Shown: positions 41,846 to 51,084 of the stretch, one piece after another
How the letters are laid out: every line of letters begins with the position of its first letter
Numbering within the stretch: the first letter of the stretch is position 1
Assembly: GCA_021773395.1 (NCBI GenBank)
Contig: JAJFKB010000015.1
Coordinates: forward strand, 1 to 64,000
Source of the DNA: Gammaproteobacteria bacterium
Lineage (GTDB): Bacteria > Pseudomonadota > Gammaproteobacteria > Pseudomonadales > IMCC2047
Reading direction: 5' to 3'
DNA: 64,000 bases
Translations under genes and position numbers: made by a program
The notes under the pieces: model-generated
Told to the model about the DNA's origin: nothing
What the model saw: the letters and a program-made list of their open reading frames with translations, nothing else
Database searches by the model: none

Positions 41846-42244
41846 TTAATCCACGTAGTTGTAGACCAGATAGCGGGCCACCAGAGGTTTCAGGATCTCT
41901 TTTTTAACGCGGTTGTGGATTGGGTGATTCTGATAGGTGGCCAGAGCCTGTTGATCCTTCAGGACAATGGTCAGAGCCACATCAAAAGAGTCATCGACCA
42001 CATTTCGATCACTTGGGAAGGTTCTGCCTGCGCTGATGGCCACCACACCCGGAATTTCCTTGAGCGACTTCGTGCCGTCGATGAGTGCCTGTTGGCCATC
42101 TGTTGACCCAGGATCTTTTAACCAGGCGATCACCACATGGTAGATGTAACCTTTTTCAGATGATGATCCTGTCAGGTTGCTGCATCCCAGAGAAAACAGC
42201 GTTAAACAGATGATAAAAAGAGCTTTGAGGTGGTTTTTTTTCAT
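41846..42244 (-). CDS. Dabb-domain lipoprotein
   Basis: 132 residues. Lipoprotein signal with lipobox FSLGC, then a dimeric alpha/beta barrel (Dabb, stress-response A/B barrel) domain: YHVVIAWLKDPGS at the start and the conserved DVALTIVLKDQQALATYQNHPIH. Role unknown; soluble relatives occur as stress proteins or cyclases. It starts five bases after the FMN reductase gene, so the two form an operon. Confidence 0.83.
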   Translation of the reverse strand: MKKNHLKALFIICLTLFSLGCSNLTGSSSEKGYIYHVVIAWLKDPGSTDGQQALIDGTKSLKEIPGVVAISAGRTFPSDRNVVDDSFDVALTIVLKDQQALATYQNHPIHNRVKKEILKPLVARYLVYNYVD

Positions 42245-42248
42245 GTGG

Positions 42249-42824
42249 CTAGTCCATCAATTTATTCAAAGTTTGGAAAAGGGTTGTTCCCAGATTAAGG
42301 ACGGCTTGCTGTTGGTTTTTATCGCGCAAGGTGCCGTTCTGAGAAAAGGCGGATGCGGCGGCGGGTATCGCCTGTTGCCCAGGTAACACGTTGATTGCCA
42401 GGTTATTGAGTAACATCCTTAGAAATACCAGACCACGCAAGCCACCCAGACTTCCGGGGGAGGTAGCCATGATAACGGCAACTTTACCACGGTAGGCGAG
42501 TAGCGGTTGTTCTTCCTCAGTTTCTGAACGCGATGCCCAATCCAGAGCGTTTTTCAGTAACGGGCTGAAGGCGCTGTTGTATTCAGGTGACGAGATAAGG
42601 AAGCCGTCACTCTCTACCAACAGCTGCTTGAAAGCGCGCGCTTCATCAGGCAGTCCCTGAGTTCGCTCCAGATCCTGATTAAATATAGGCATTGGGTAAT
42701 CTGCCAGACTGATCAGTTTCACCTCAGCACCCGCTTGCTCGGCACCGGTTGCGGCGATGGCTACCAGTCTCTGGTTAAAGGACTGGCTGCGTGCACTTCC
42801 AGAAAAAGCGAGTATTCTTGGCAT
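42249..42824 (-). CDS. NADPH-dependent FMN reductase family protein
   Basis: 191 residues, flavodoxin-like. FMN-binding loop AFSGSARSQSFNQRL at the N-terminus and the segment SPEYNSAFSPLLKNALDW are hallmarks of the NADPH-dependent FMN/azo/chromate reductase family. It reduces flavin, quinone or other electron acceptors. Upstream partner of the Dabb lipoprotein gene. Confidence 0.9.
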   Translation of the reverse strand: MPRILAFSGSARSQSFNQRLVAIAATGAEQAGAEVKLISLADYPMPIFNQDLERTQGLPDEARAFKQLLVESDGFLISSPEYNSAFSPLLKNALDWASRSETEEEQPLLAYRGKVAVIMATSPGSLGGLRGLVFLRMLLNNLAINVLPGQQAIPAAASAFSQNGTLRDKNQQQAVLNLGTTLFQTLNKLMD

Positions 42825-42858
42825 AACAATACGCTCCCTTTGTGATCATTTCACGCCT

Positions 42859-43308
42859 CTACTTCTGATTTTGAGTCAGGATTCGATCAAGCGCGTTGGC
42901 GAATGACTGTCGGTCGTTTTTACCAAAAGGTGGCGGTCCACCGCTGGCTTGACCTACGCTGCGCATCTCCTCCATAAAATTACGCATGGCCAGCCGTTGG
43001 CGGATATTTTCGGGGGTATAGAGGGTGCCTCGCGGGTTGAGAGCCAACCCCTTTTGTTCGATCACTTCCGCTGCCAGTGGAATATCCGCAGTAATGACCA
43101 GATCACCACATTCTATATGCTGCACAATGTAATTGTCGGCCACATCAAACCCTGATCCAACTTGTATGGATTTGATATTTGTAAAAGAAGGGATATTGAG
43201 AGACTGGTTGGCCACCAGAGTCAGATTGACGCCGGTGCGCTGGGCGGCACGGTATAAAATCTCTTTAACCGCTGCCGGACAGGCATCTGCATCAACCCAG
43301 ATCTGCAT
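42859..43308 (-). CDS. yaiI: YaiI/YqxD family (DUF188) protein
   Basis: 149 residues, full family length. The N-terminal [15 protein letters not shown] with conserved Asp residues suggests a PIN-like metal-binding site; [18 protein letters not shown] and [12 protein letters not shown] are the other conserved blocks. Predicted nuclease-like fold, function not established. Confidence 0.92.
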   Translation of the reverse strand: MQIWVDADACPAAVKEILYRAAQRTGVNLTLVANQSLNIPSFTNIKSIQVGSGFDVADNYIVQHIECGDLVITADIPLAAEVIEQKGLALNPRGTLYTPENIRQRLAMRNFMEEMRSVGQASGGPPPFGKNDRQSFANALDRILTQNQK

Positions 43309-43334
43309 AGTTAATAGCTACGAATTAAGCTGAG

Positions 43335-43721
43335 CTAGGGGAGTTGGATATTTCCACCAGGGCCACCCATTCCACCTGTACCAGGCAAAACAATGGAGGA
43401 GGCTTGCTCACGGCGCATCTCCTCCAGTTCTTTCATAGTCTGTTCAATACCCAATTTGGCGGCTTCACCAAATTGCTGAGCCGCATCTCCGATACTAGTG
43501 GCATCGATGTCAAAGCTGATCGGTAATGCGCCGGCAGGCGTCATGATTTGCGTTTGTCCCGAATAGATTACCTCTCGCTGACTGTCGTCCGAGCCGTCTG
43601 CAGTGACGGGAATCATCACTCTAATAGTGCCAATTTTACGGTCGGTGTAGACCTCTTCCCGATAGAGTTCATCGGTGGCCATTTCTATATCAGGCAGTCC
43701 TGAATTGCTATCATGTGACAT
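43335..43721 (-). CDS. Conserved cytoplasmic protein, function unknown
   Basis: 128 residues, no signal or membrane segment. The middle (REVIYSGQTQIMTPAGALPISFDIDA) is beta-rich; the following EQTMKELEEMRREQ is helical; the end is Gly/Pro-rich. Start set at 43721 because GAGG lies five bases upstream; an ATG at 43739 is an alternative. No family named. Confidence 0.6.
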   Translation of the reverse strand: MSHDSNSGLPDIEMATDELYREEVYTDRKIGTIRVMIPVTADGSDDSQREVIYSGQTQIMTPAGALPISFDIDATSIGDAAQQFGEAAKLGIEQTMKELEEMRREQASSIVLPGTGGMGGPGGNIQLP

Positions 43722-43789
43722 AAAAACCTCAGTGCTCAATATTCAATTTCTGGCAACACTACCTAAAAAAAGCAGTGATGACAATGGTG

Positions 43790-45577
43790 TTACCTTTTCG
43801 CGGAACCCTCGGTCTTACGCTTTTTTGCCGGTGATTTCCTGATTGCTTTTGCGGGTGCGGGTTTGCCGCCTTCCTGCACTCGACTCATTTCCAGCTTTTT
43901 ATTACGGACCCAGACTTTCCTTAGGTGTTTAAGAACCTCCTTAGGCATGCCTGTAGGCAGTTCTATGGTGCTATAATTCTCTTTGATCTCAATACGTCCA
44001 AAATACTGACTGTCTATTCCTGCCTCATTGGCAATTGCACCTACGATATCACCTGGTGTTACCTGATTGGTTTCACCCACTTCCACGCGGAACGTCTCCA
44101 GTTCTGTTTCAGAGCTTTCCTGAGTGCGCTTGCGTGGTTTTCGGGAGCCTTCGGAATCGCGCCGGGGTTTCCCGTCATCTTTCCTTGTTTCGTTTCTGGT
44201 ATTGTCGGCTTTACGACTGGGTCGATCCTTTTTGCTGAATTTTTCATGTTCCTGAGGTTCAGCACGTAACGGACGATCCTGCTGCAGCAGATAAGCAAGG
44301 GTTGCCGCCAGTGATTCAGGTGATTCATCCAGTTCGTTGCACAGGTCGATAACCAATGAGTCGAAGAACCCCTTGGGCGTTACGGCACGGGCTTCTGATA
44401 TACGTTGCTTGAATCGTTGCACGCGTTGTGTGGTGATGTCCTGGGAGGTTGGTAATTCCAGTCGAGCAATGCGCTGCCCGGTAGTTTTTTCAATGCTTCC
44501 GAGCAGTCGCTGTTCGCGGGGTGTGACGAATAAAATAGCGTTTCCGGTGCGTCCTGCGCGTCCAGTACGGCCAATCCGGTGAATATAGGCTTCGCTGTCA
44601 TAGGGTATATCATAATTGACTACGTGACTGATGCGCTCGACATCGAGTCCCCGAGCTGCAACATCCGTAGCAACCAGGATATCTATGGCGCCCTTTTTTA
44701 AATCCCGAATAGTCTTTTCGCGCTGACTTTGGCTCATGTCGCCATTGATCGCTGCGCAACTGTATCCTCTCGCGGAAATTTTTTCCGCGAGTTCTGTGGT
44801 CGTTTCGCGGGTGCGTACAAAGATAATCGCAGCTTCAATCGCCTCGAATTCCAATAAGCGGGTCAGTGCATCCAGCTTTTGACGTTGGTTGACCATCCAG
44901 TAACGCTGATTAATCGTATCAACGGTCACTGCCTGGCCCTGAATATGTATATGTTCAGGATTTTTTAGAAATCGGTTTGCCACTTTTCGGATTGGGGCGG
45001 GCAGTGTTGCTGAAAAGAGTGCTGTTTGCTGAGTGCCAGAGGTATGAGAAAGGATAGTCTCGACATCATCGATAAAACCCATACGCAGCATTTCGTCAGC
45101 TTCATCCAGTACCAGCATTTTCAAATCAGATAAATCGAGGCTTTTGCGACGCAGGTGATCCAGTAGTCGCCCAGGTGTTCCAACGACTACTTGCACGCCC
45201 CTGCTGAGCTGGCGCAGTTGCCCGCGCATGTCCTGTCCACCATACAAAGGGAGAACGTGGAAGCCTTTCATGTGGCGGGCGTAGGACTGCAAGGCTTCTG
45301 CAACCTGAATAGCCAGTTCTCTTGTCGGTGTTAGGACTAACGCTTGTGGTATATTTTTTTTGCTGTCGATTTTTGCCAGAATAGGTAGGGCAAAAGCTGC
45401 TGTTTTCCCTGTTCCAGTTTGTGCCTGACCGATAATATCGCCACCTTTCATCAAAGGTGGAATGCTCGCTGCCTGGATTGGCGAAGGTGTTTCATAGCCT
45501 ACGCTATGTAGTGCTTTCAGCAGAGTGTTAGGTAATCCCAGCTCTTCAAAGGAACAGGGGGCTTTTTCATCAATCAT
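43790..45577 (-). CDS. deaD: DEAD-box RNA helicase DeaD/CsdA
   Basis: 595 residues. ATP-dependent RNA helicase that helps ribosome assembly and mRNA turnover, especially in the cold. Q motif (SFEELGLPNTLLKALHSVGY), Walker A AQTGTGKT, DEAD box VLDEADEML, SAT motif, and HRIGRTGRAGR are all seen. A Lys/Arg-rich linker (about residues 430-480) leads to a DbpA-like RNA-binding domain (VTPGDIVGAIANEAGID) and a basic tail. A 475-base gap lies upstream, in keeping with the long leader known for cold-shock helicases. Confidence 0.95.
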   Translation of the reverse strand: MIDEKAPCSFEELGLPNTLLKALHSVGYETPSPIQAASIPPLMKGGDIIGQAQTGTGKTAAFALPILAKIDSKKNIPQALVLTPTRELAIQVAEALQSYARHMKGFHVLPLYGGQDMRGQLRQLSRGVQVVVGTPGRLLDHLRRKSLDLSDLKMLVLDEADEMLRMGFIDDVETILSHTSGTQQTALFSATLPAPIRKVANRFLKNPEHIHIQGQAVTVDTINQRYWMVNQRQKLDALTRLLEFEAIEAAIIFVRTRETTTELAEKISARGYSCAAINGDMSQSQREKTIRDLKKGAIDILVATDVAARGLDVERISHVVNYDIPYDSEAYIHRIGRTGRAGRTGNAILFVTPREQRLLGSIEKTTGQRIARLELPTSQDITTQRVQRFKQRISEARAVTPKGFFDSLVIDLCNELDESPESLAATLAYLLQQDRPLRAEPQEHEKFSKKDRPSRKADNTRNETRKDDGKPRRDSEGSRKPRKRTQESSETELETFRVEVGETNQVTPGDIVGAIANEAGIDSQYFGRIEIKENYSTIELPTGMPKEVLKHLRKVWVRNKKLEMSRVQEGGKPAPAKAIRKSPAKKRKTEGSAKR

Positions 45578-46052
45578 TGGATGCGCCTGGTTGGCGCTAC
45601 GAAGCTGGTCGGTACAGGCAAGTAGCGGAGTTACAAAAAAGGGATGCTATTCTACCCTAAAAATAAGGGTTGCGCAGCGATTTATTTTAGCCCTATTAAG
45701 CGGGGGAGCGAGGGTAGGGCATAACTGGATCACGCGCTATAAAATGGACTATTTAACGATCTATTTCACTAATAGTGTTTGCAGTTCCAGGCAGTAATTG
45801 AAATCATTTACCCGGTTTGGTGTTGCACAATCCCAGGTTAAAGCGGTAGCACCATTGGTGGGGTTAATCACTCTTAAGCGAGGAGAGCCATGCGTTCAGC
45901 AGGCATCCTATAATCGTTCCTTAGTTTAATATTTAACGCAAACGACAAACATTCGCTTTAAATAAATCAACAATATTCTCTCGCAATCTGGATTTGGCTA
46001 TGTTTAGTTTGAACTTAACGATCCCGGAGTAGCGGTTAGCTGATTTTATATC
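45578..46052. other. Divergent intergenic region between deaD and dinB
   Basis: 475 bases without a gene. A TAGAAT (minus strand, 45654-45649) about 75 bases before the deaD start could be its -10 box, but I see no good -35. A seven-codon frame at 45890-45913 follows a strong GAGGAGAG site but is too short to call. No LexA-type box was seen before dinB. The rest is featureless to me. Confidence 0.4.
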
Positions 46053-47123
46053 ATGCATCAAAGGAAAATTATTCATTGTGACTGTGATTGTTTCTATGCA
46101 GCGGTAGAAATGCGTGACGATCCCTCGCTGAAGACACTAGCCGTTGCGGTGGGTGGTTCTCCGGATAAGCGAGGCGTGATTGCAACTTGTAATTATCAGG
46201 CTAGAGAGCAGGGAGTGCGATCTGCAATGCCTTCAGCCTATGCCCGACGCATCTGCCCCGGATTGGTTATTCTGCCTCCGGATTTTGAAAAGTATCGATT
46301 GGCATCGCGAATGGTCAAGGAGATTTTTTTCAGGTTTACTGATCTGGTAGAACCTTTATCGCTGGACGAAGCTTATCTGGATGTTTCGGATTCAGATAAA
46401 TGCCAGGGCAGTGCGACCTTGATGGCGCGAGATATCAGGGCCATGGTAAAGCGGGAAGTGGGCATATCCCTTTCTACAGGGATTGCGCCGAATAAATTTC
46501 TCGCTAAGGTCGCCAGTGACTGGAATAAACCGGATGGTGAGATGGTTATTCTACCAGATCAGGTTGAAGAATTTGTGCGTGATCTGCCGGTTGCCAAAAT
46601 TTTTGGCGTTGGGAAAGTGACTGCTCAGAAGCTCCAGGTTCAGGGCGTTGAGCGTTGCATTGATTTGCAGGCCCTCTCCGCCTTTGAGTTGACCAGAAAA
46701 TTTGGTCGTTTTGGCGCGAGTCTATATGAGTTGTGCCGTGGTATAGATCAGCGCGAAGTAAAGCCAAGCCAACGCCGCAAATCATTGAGTGTAGAGACGA
46801 CCTATTCCGATGATTTACCCGATTTGGATACCTGTCTGAAGCAGCTTTCTGAGCTGTTGATTAAGTTAAGGTCGCGGCTGCGTCGCGTGGATGATCAGTA
46901 TCTGATTACCAAACTCTACGTCAAAATAAAGTTTAATGATTTCCAGGCGACCACGGTTGAATGCCTGGGAGCCAGGGTAGAGAAGTCTGAGTACCAGGAT
47001 TTGATAACAACGGCTTTTGCCAGAGGTAATAAGCCGGTGCGATTGCTTGGAGTAGGCGTGCGTTTTATCGACCTGTCAGAAAGAATGCATGTAGAGCAAC
47101 TGGAGTTATTTGATAGAAAATAG
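46053..47123 (+). CDS. dinB: DNA polymerase IV (DinB)
   Basis: 356 residues, Y-family translesion polymerase of normal length. Catalytic residues are in HCDCDCFYAAVE and in LSLDEAYLDVS; the steric and fingers segment GVIATCNYQAREQGVRSAM is present. The little-finger domain follows and the C-terminus ends VEQLELFDRK, a beta-clamp-binding motif (QLELF). It copies past damaged bases. No clear ribosome site. Confidence 0.96.
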   Translation: MHQRKIIHCDCDCFYAAVEMRDDPSLKTLAVAVGGSPDKRGVIATCNYQAREQGVRSAMPSAYARRICPGLVILPPDFEKYRLASRMVKEIFFRFTDLVEPLSLDEAYLDVSDSDKCQGSATLMARDIRAMVKREVGISLSTGIAPNKFLAKVASDWNKPDGEMVILPDQVEEFVRDLPVAKIFGVGKVTAQKLQVQGVERCIDLQALSAFELTRKFGRFGASLYELCRGIDQREVKPSQRRKSLSVETTYSDDLPDLDTCLKQLSELLIKLRSRLRRVDDQYLITKLYVKIKFNDFQATTVECLGARVEKSEYQDLITTAFARGNKPVRLLGVGVRFIDLSERMHVEQLELFDRK

Positions 47124-47137
47124 CGTGATTGTGGTTA

Positions 47138-47313
47138 GGGAACCTCTGAATAATTCCCTGATCCCTCTGTAAGTCCCGCAGGGTGAGTTCTGAAAGCTTC
47201 ATCTGCGGCGTTAGAAACTTAGCTAAGGCAATGAGCATTAGCGGCAGTTCCTGCCTTGCAGCTATAGCTTTCAGGTTTTCGCAGAGGCATTAAGGAATTA
47301 TTCAGAGGTTTCC
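47138..47313. mobile_element. MITE-like element with 20-bp terminal inverted repeats
   Basis: Ends at 47138-47157 and 47294-47313 are inverted repeats of GGRAACCTCTGAATAATTCC with one mismatch (17 bases perfect). The 176-bp element has no coding capacity. Inside, CTGAAAGCT and AGCTTTCAG are also inverted and CTCTG/CAGAG recur, so the RNA could fold extensively. Such ends resemble IS5/IS1182-type non-autonomous elements. I could not identify a clear target duplication (flanks TTA and TGG). Confidence 0.6.
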
Positions 47314-47449
47314 TGGATCAGGTGCAAGCGAGTGCTTGTATTCGCCTAAAGCATTGGTAGAATCACATTACTGAACTGGTTGCATAGTCGTATCTGTGCC
47401 GGTGCATTGATAGCCAAGAGTGGCAGAGTGTGACGATACAATAAAAATA

Positions 47450-49573
47450 ATGGTTCCAAACATGGTCGAGTGGATTCAGCGTTGGCGTTACCGTATAGAA
47501 AAGGGTAGTCCGCACCTTATTCTGCTGGTAGGACTGTTACTTTTTATTATCTTTGTCTCTGTAGTGGGTGGCTTCCTGGTGCATATTTCCGGCGTCGGGG
47601 GGGCTTTGCCGGAATCTATGTGGTGGGTGTTTCTGCGTATCAGTGATCCTGGCTATCTGGGAGATGATAGCACCGTCACCAGTGCATTTTTTGGTACTGT
47701 CTTTACCGTGATTGGAATGGTGGTCTTTATGGCCGGGCTGGTGGGAATATTGACCAGTTTAATCATGAGTAGCCTTAAAAAACTGCATGAAGGACGCTCA
47801 GCAGTAGTGTTTCGCAATCATGTGGTCGTTATTGGCTGGAATAATGAAATTTTCACCCTGATCAGTGAATTACTGACGGCTTGGGACGATACGGGTATTG
47901 CTATGCTGGCAGCCGAGCCCAAAGAAGTCGCTGAAGATGAGATTGAGCGGCGCGTCTATTCGCAGATCGGTCGAGCACATGACCGAAAGTTCAAGAACAA
48001 CCTTAAAACTCGAGTGGTCTATCGCAATGGCAGTTCTCTGGCGTTAAGAGATCTGGAGCGCGTCGGTGTACATAAGGCTCGTTATGTGATTATTCTCGCG
48101 GGAGAGCAGGAACGGGGGACGACCACTGATGTGCAGCAAATTCGAATTCTGCATGCCATCAATCAGCTGCGCAGTCATCATGATAACGTTGGAGATTTTA
48201 CCGTCATTGCTGAGTTGACCATGCAGCGACTGCGGGCACATGCCTTTTATGCTTTGAATATGAATCCGCTGGCTGATACCTGGGTGCGTTTAGGCGAGCA
48301 ACAAAAATTAGCACGAGGCGAGGAGAGTTTTTTACCACGCACAACACAGCAGCCCAATGATCAGGATATAACCGTGATCAATGGTGATCAGATTGTAAGT
48401 AGAGCTATAGTGCAGTGCGCCATTCAGCCTTGCTTGAGCAAAGTTTATAACGAGTTGCTTTCTTTTACAGGTAAGGAGCTCTTTTTATGGCGCCCCAATG
48501 ACGACTGGCAGCCGGTTTTTAAACAGGCGGCGACACTACCACCGGAACAGGTACCCTTGTTCCTTAATGCTCACCTGGACAAGGGTATGATTGTCGGTAT
48601 TCGTGACTCGGGTGCAGATTTCGGTGAGCTGTTTTTTAGGCCAAATGACTGGGTGGAAAATCTGCAGGGAAACGATCTGATTGTATTGGCTGACAAACAG
48701 GAATGGCAGAATCCCAGTCCCCAGCTAAGGAAGGAAATTAACATTGAACCGCGAGCTACGAACGGGGTTGCAGATTACATTGCGGAGTCATCGCAACCCT
48801 CAGAGCACGGTATTCTGATACTGGGATTTAACCGCAGATTAGGCGTGGTGTTAGAGCAACTTTCAGAATATTGTGAGCAGTATCCGGATACGCAGATGCG
48901 GTTGACTATGGTCGCGCCGCAGATCCCTGATGAATTTTATAAATTGGCTGAACAGTGGCCGGTAGTTGCCGATGCTCAGGAAAAGGGCAGGCTGATCAGT
49001 GCAGATTTTACGGACTGGAACGTGTTGGGGCCGGTGATTCGAAACTCCCCTCGCCGTAAGTCTATTATTCTGCTAACGGATGACTGTGCTCTGTCACTTT
49101 CGGACGGTTCGGTTGATGCCAGGGTGACACTGGCATTAGTAATGCTGAGAGCCTATCGCGGAGATGCAGCCTGGCAGAAGCATTTTGATGAATCGAATAT
49201 TGTCGCGGAAATTCTGGATCCACAAAATAAGTCGGTTATAGAGCGTGAGCAGCTGGCTAACGATATCATCGTGGGCAACGAATATGTGAGTCGATTTATA
49301 GCTCAGGTGACCAGTGATTTTCGTTTGGAAGAGCTGTTCCGCGAGCTGCTCGATTACGGCGACTATGAGCTATATGTAAAGCCGATCGAAAACTATCAAG
49401 TAAGTAAAAATGATCAATTCAGCGAAGTGACGAAACAGGCGGCAGCACAGGGAGAAATAGCGATCGGCTATCTGTTTTCCGAGCCGCAGGCAGGTGTTAA
49501 GATGGCATTGGCTCCCGATCTGATGCAACAGATGGATAACGCGGAACGTATCATCGTGATTGCAGAGAGCTAG
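47450..49573 (+). CDS. CASTOR/POLLUX-type ion channel protein
   Basis: About 707 residues. An N-terminal membrane helix (LILLVGLLLFIIFVSVVGGFLV), a pore-like segment WWVFLRISDPGYLGDD, a second helix (VFTVIGMVVFMAGLVGILTS), then two long cytoplasmic RCK/TrkA-N-like regions (first starts NHVVVIGWNNEIFTLISELL; second starts GILILGFNRRLGVVLEQL). The SDPG pore in place of GYG is typical of CASTOR/POLLUX proteins, which in plants are nuclear cation channels. Ion and ligand here are unknown. Starts GTG 47420, ATG 47450 and ATG 47462 all lack a good ribosome site. The MITE-like element lies upstream. Confidence 0.85.
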   Translation: MVPNMVEWIQRWRYRIEKGSPHLILLVGLLLFIIFVSVVGGFLVHISGVGGALPESMWWVFLRISDPGYLGDDSTVTSAFFGTVFTVIGMVVFMAGLVGILTSLIMSSLKKLHEGRSAVVFRNHVVVIGWNNEIFTLISELLTAWDDTGIAMLAAEPKEVAEDEIERRVYSQIGRAHDRKFKNNLKTRVVYRNGSSLALRDLERVGVHKARYVIILAGEQERGTTTDVQQIRILHAINQLRSHHDNVGDFTVIAELTMQRLRAHAFYALNMNPLADTWVRLGEQQKLARGEESFLPRTTQQPNDQDITVINGDQIVSRAIVQCAIQPCLSKVYNELLSFTGKELFLWRPNDDWQPVFKQAATLPPEQVPLFLNAHLDKGMIVGIRDSGADFGELFFRPNDWVENLQGNDLIVLADKQEWQNPSPQLRKEINIEPRATNGVADYIAESSQPSEHGILILGFNRRLGVVLEQLSEYCEQYPDTQMRLTMVAPQIPDEFYKLAEQWPVVADAQEKGRLISADFTDWNVLGPVIRNSPRRKSIILLTDDCALSLSDGSVDARVTLALVMLRAYRGDAAWQKHFDESNIVAEILDPQNKSVIEREQLANDIIVGNEYVSRFIAQVTSDFRLEELFRELLDYGDYELYVKPIENYQVSKNDQFSEVTKQAAAQGEIAIGYLFSEPQAGVKMALAPDLMQQMDNAERIIVIAES

Positions 49574-49604
49574 CGGATAAAATTCCCCCCATGAGCGCTT
49601 TAGT

Positions 49605-50348
49605 ATGATTGCAAACAGGACTTTCAAGCAACGGCTTAAATGCCTGGTGGAGCGGGATGATACACCAGCAGGGCGGCGCTTTGAGTTCTTTATTATGGGG
49701 CTTATCTTTTGCTCACTGGTGGCCTTTTCAATTGAAACATTACCCAACCTGTCTGGGCTCGGTCTTGAGCTACTTAACTATTTTGAAATTATTGTAATCG
49801 CGGTATTTACGCTGGAGTATCTGGCAAGAATTTATGTCGCTGACCGACGCTTGAAGTTCATCTTCAGTTTCTTTGGGATGATTGATTTATTGGCAATTAT
49901 TCCCTTTTATTTGACTTTGGGAATGGACTTGAGGTCGGTTCGAACCTTACGCCTCTTCCGACTGGTGTTACTGGTTAAACTGGTCCGCTATTCGGAATCT
50001 CTGGAGCGCTTTCGTCGTGCCTTTGTTATTGCCAAGGAAGATTTGGCATTGTTTTTCGCCGGTGCAATCGTGCTTCTATATCTGTCAGCGATAGGCATCT
50101 ATCTATTTGAAAATAACGCACAACCGGAGGTGTTTTCCTCAGTGTTCCATAGCCTTTGGTGGGCTTTGTCGACACTAACTACAGTGGGGTATGGCGATGT
50201 TTATCCCATCACTGTGGGCGGGAAAATATTTACTTTTTTTGTGCTTATGCTGGGGCTGGGTATTGTTGCCGTGCCAACGGGTTTAATTTCCTCCGCTCTG
50301 GTTAAAGCCAGACAGGAAGACAGAGAACGGCAGGCTGAAACTGATTGA
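49605..50348 (+). CDS. Voltage-gated potassium channel
   Basis: 247 residues with six membrane segments. The S4 voltage sensor carries Arg at about 110, 113, 116 and 119 plus Lys/Arg beyond (RSVRTLRLFRLVLLVK), and the selectivity filter TTVGYGD lies at 192-198. This is the prokaryotic Kv layout without a cyclic-nucleotide-binding domain. It lets K+ cross the inner membrane on depolarisation. It begins 31 bases after the CASTOR/POLLUX-like gene. Confidence 0.93.
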   Translation: MIANRTFKQRLKCLVERDDTPAGRRFEFFIMGLIFCSLVAFSIETLPNLSGLGLELLNYFEIIVIAVFTLEYLARIYVADRRLKFIFSFFGMIDLLAIIPFYLTLGMDLRSVRTLRLFRLVLLVKLVRYSESLERFRRAFVIAKEDLALFFAGAIVLLYLSAIGIYLFENNAQPEVFSSVFHSLWWALSTLTTVGYGDVYPITVGGKIFTFFVLMLGLGIVAVPTGLISSALVKARQEDRERQAETD

Positions 50349-50387
50349 TAGTATCAGTCATAACTCTTTTTAAGCAAGGGGTGAAAA

Positions 50388-50975
50388 TTGGATAACGAAC
50401 AGGATACAAACAGAGTAAATGAACCCTTTGCCTCGGTTGAGCCACACGAAAGCATTGATGTGGTGCTGCAAACAATTCAGGAAAGTCAGGTGCAGTTCAG
50501 CACGATGGCCGATGAAAAGGCCAACATCATGATTACCGTCTGTTCTATTTTGCTAACGCTAGCGGTGGGCAAACTGGAGGAGAGGGTGCTGGTAATGCCG
50601 ATCGTTGTATTCTGTGTTTTCGTCGCGCCGGCACTGATATTTGCTATTCTGACGGTGATCCCCTCATCCGGGAACTCTAAAGTTAAACCAAAAGATATCA
50701 TTAAACGTCGTAGCGCCTTTAATCCTTTTTTCTTTATGCATTTCTCCTTGTTACCGATTGATATGTTTGAGGAGGAATTTGAAAAAGCGATTGGCAGCAC
50801 GAAGAATCTGTATCGTAATGTGGCTCGAGACATTTATAATCAGGGCGTGGTATTAAGAGTTAAGAAGTACCGCTATTTACGTTGGAGTTATTTGGCACTG
50901 CTATGCGGTGTGATCTTGAGCTTGGCTGTTTTCCTGATTCAGCTGGTGCTTGGCCAGGTGGCCTGGGCGTCCTGA
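50388..50975 (+). CDS. Pycsar-effector-like membrane protein (DUF5706)
   Basis: 195 residues. A helical N-terminus (ESIDVVLQTIQESQVQFST) leads to the ADEKANIMITVCSILLTLA segment, which I recognise from the DUF5706/PycTM family (AD.KAN pattern before the first helix). Two more hydrophobic stretches (VLVMPIVVFCVFVAPALIFAIL; YLALLCGVILSLAVFLIQLV) follow. PycTM effectors open or disrupt the membrane on binding cyclic pyrimidine nucleotides during phage infection. No adjacent PycC cyclase is present. Start is TTG 50388 with AAGGGGTG upstream. Forty bases after the K+ channel. Confidence 0.65.
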   Translation: MDNEQDTNRVNEPFASVEPHESIDVVLQTIQESQVQFSTMADEKANIMITVCSILLTLAVGKLEERVLVMPIVVFCVFVAPALIFAILTVIPSSGNSKVKPKDIIKRRSAFNPFFFMHFSLLPIDMFEEEFEKAIGSTKNLYRNVARDIYNQGVVLRVKKYRYLRWSYLALLCGVILSLAVFLIQLVLGQVAWAS

Positions 50976-51084
50976 GTTTTGGGGAACAGGTAATTAATAA
51001 AACTAAATTAAGAACGGTTAGGGGAAGATGATGGAGCTATTTGCGAGTAAGGATTTACGTAATGTGATGCGAAGAGGTATTAAT

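Noticed and set aside
45890-45913. Seven-codon frame after a strong GAGGAGAG site between deaD and dinB
   Set aside because: Too short to support as a gene, and no attenuator hairpins were seen around it.
49930-49955. GGTTCGAACC, resembling a tRNA T-arm
   Set aside because: Lies inside the voltage-gated channel coding sequence (S4 segment) with no surrounding cloverleaf.
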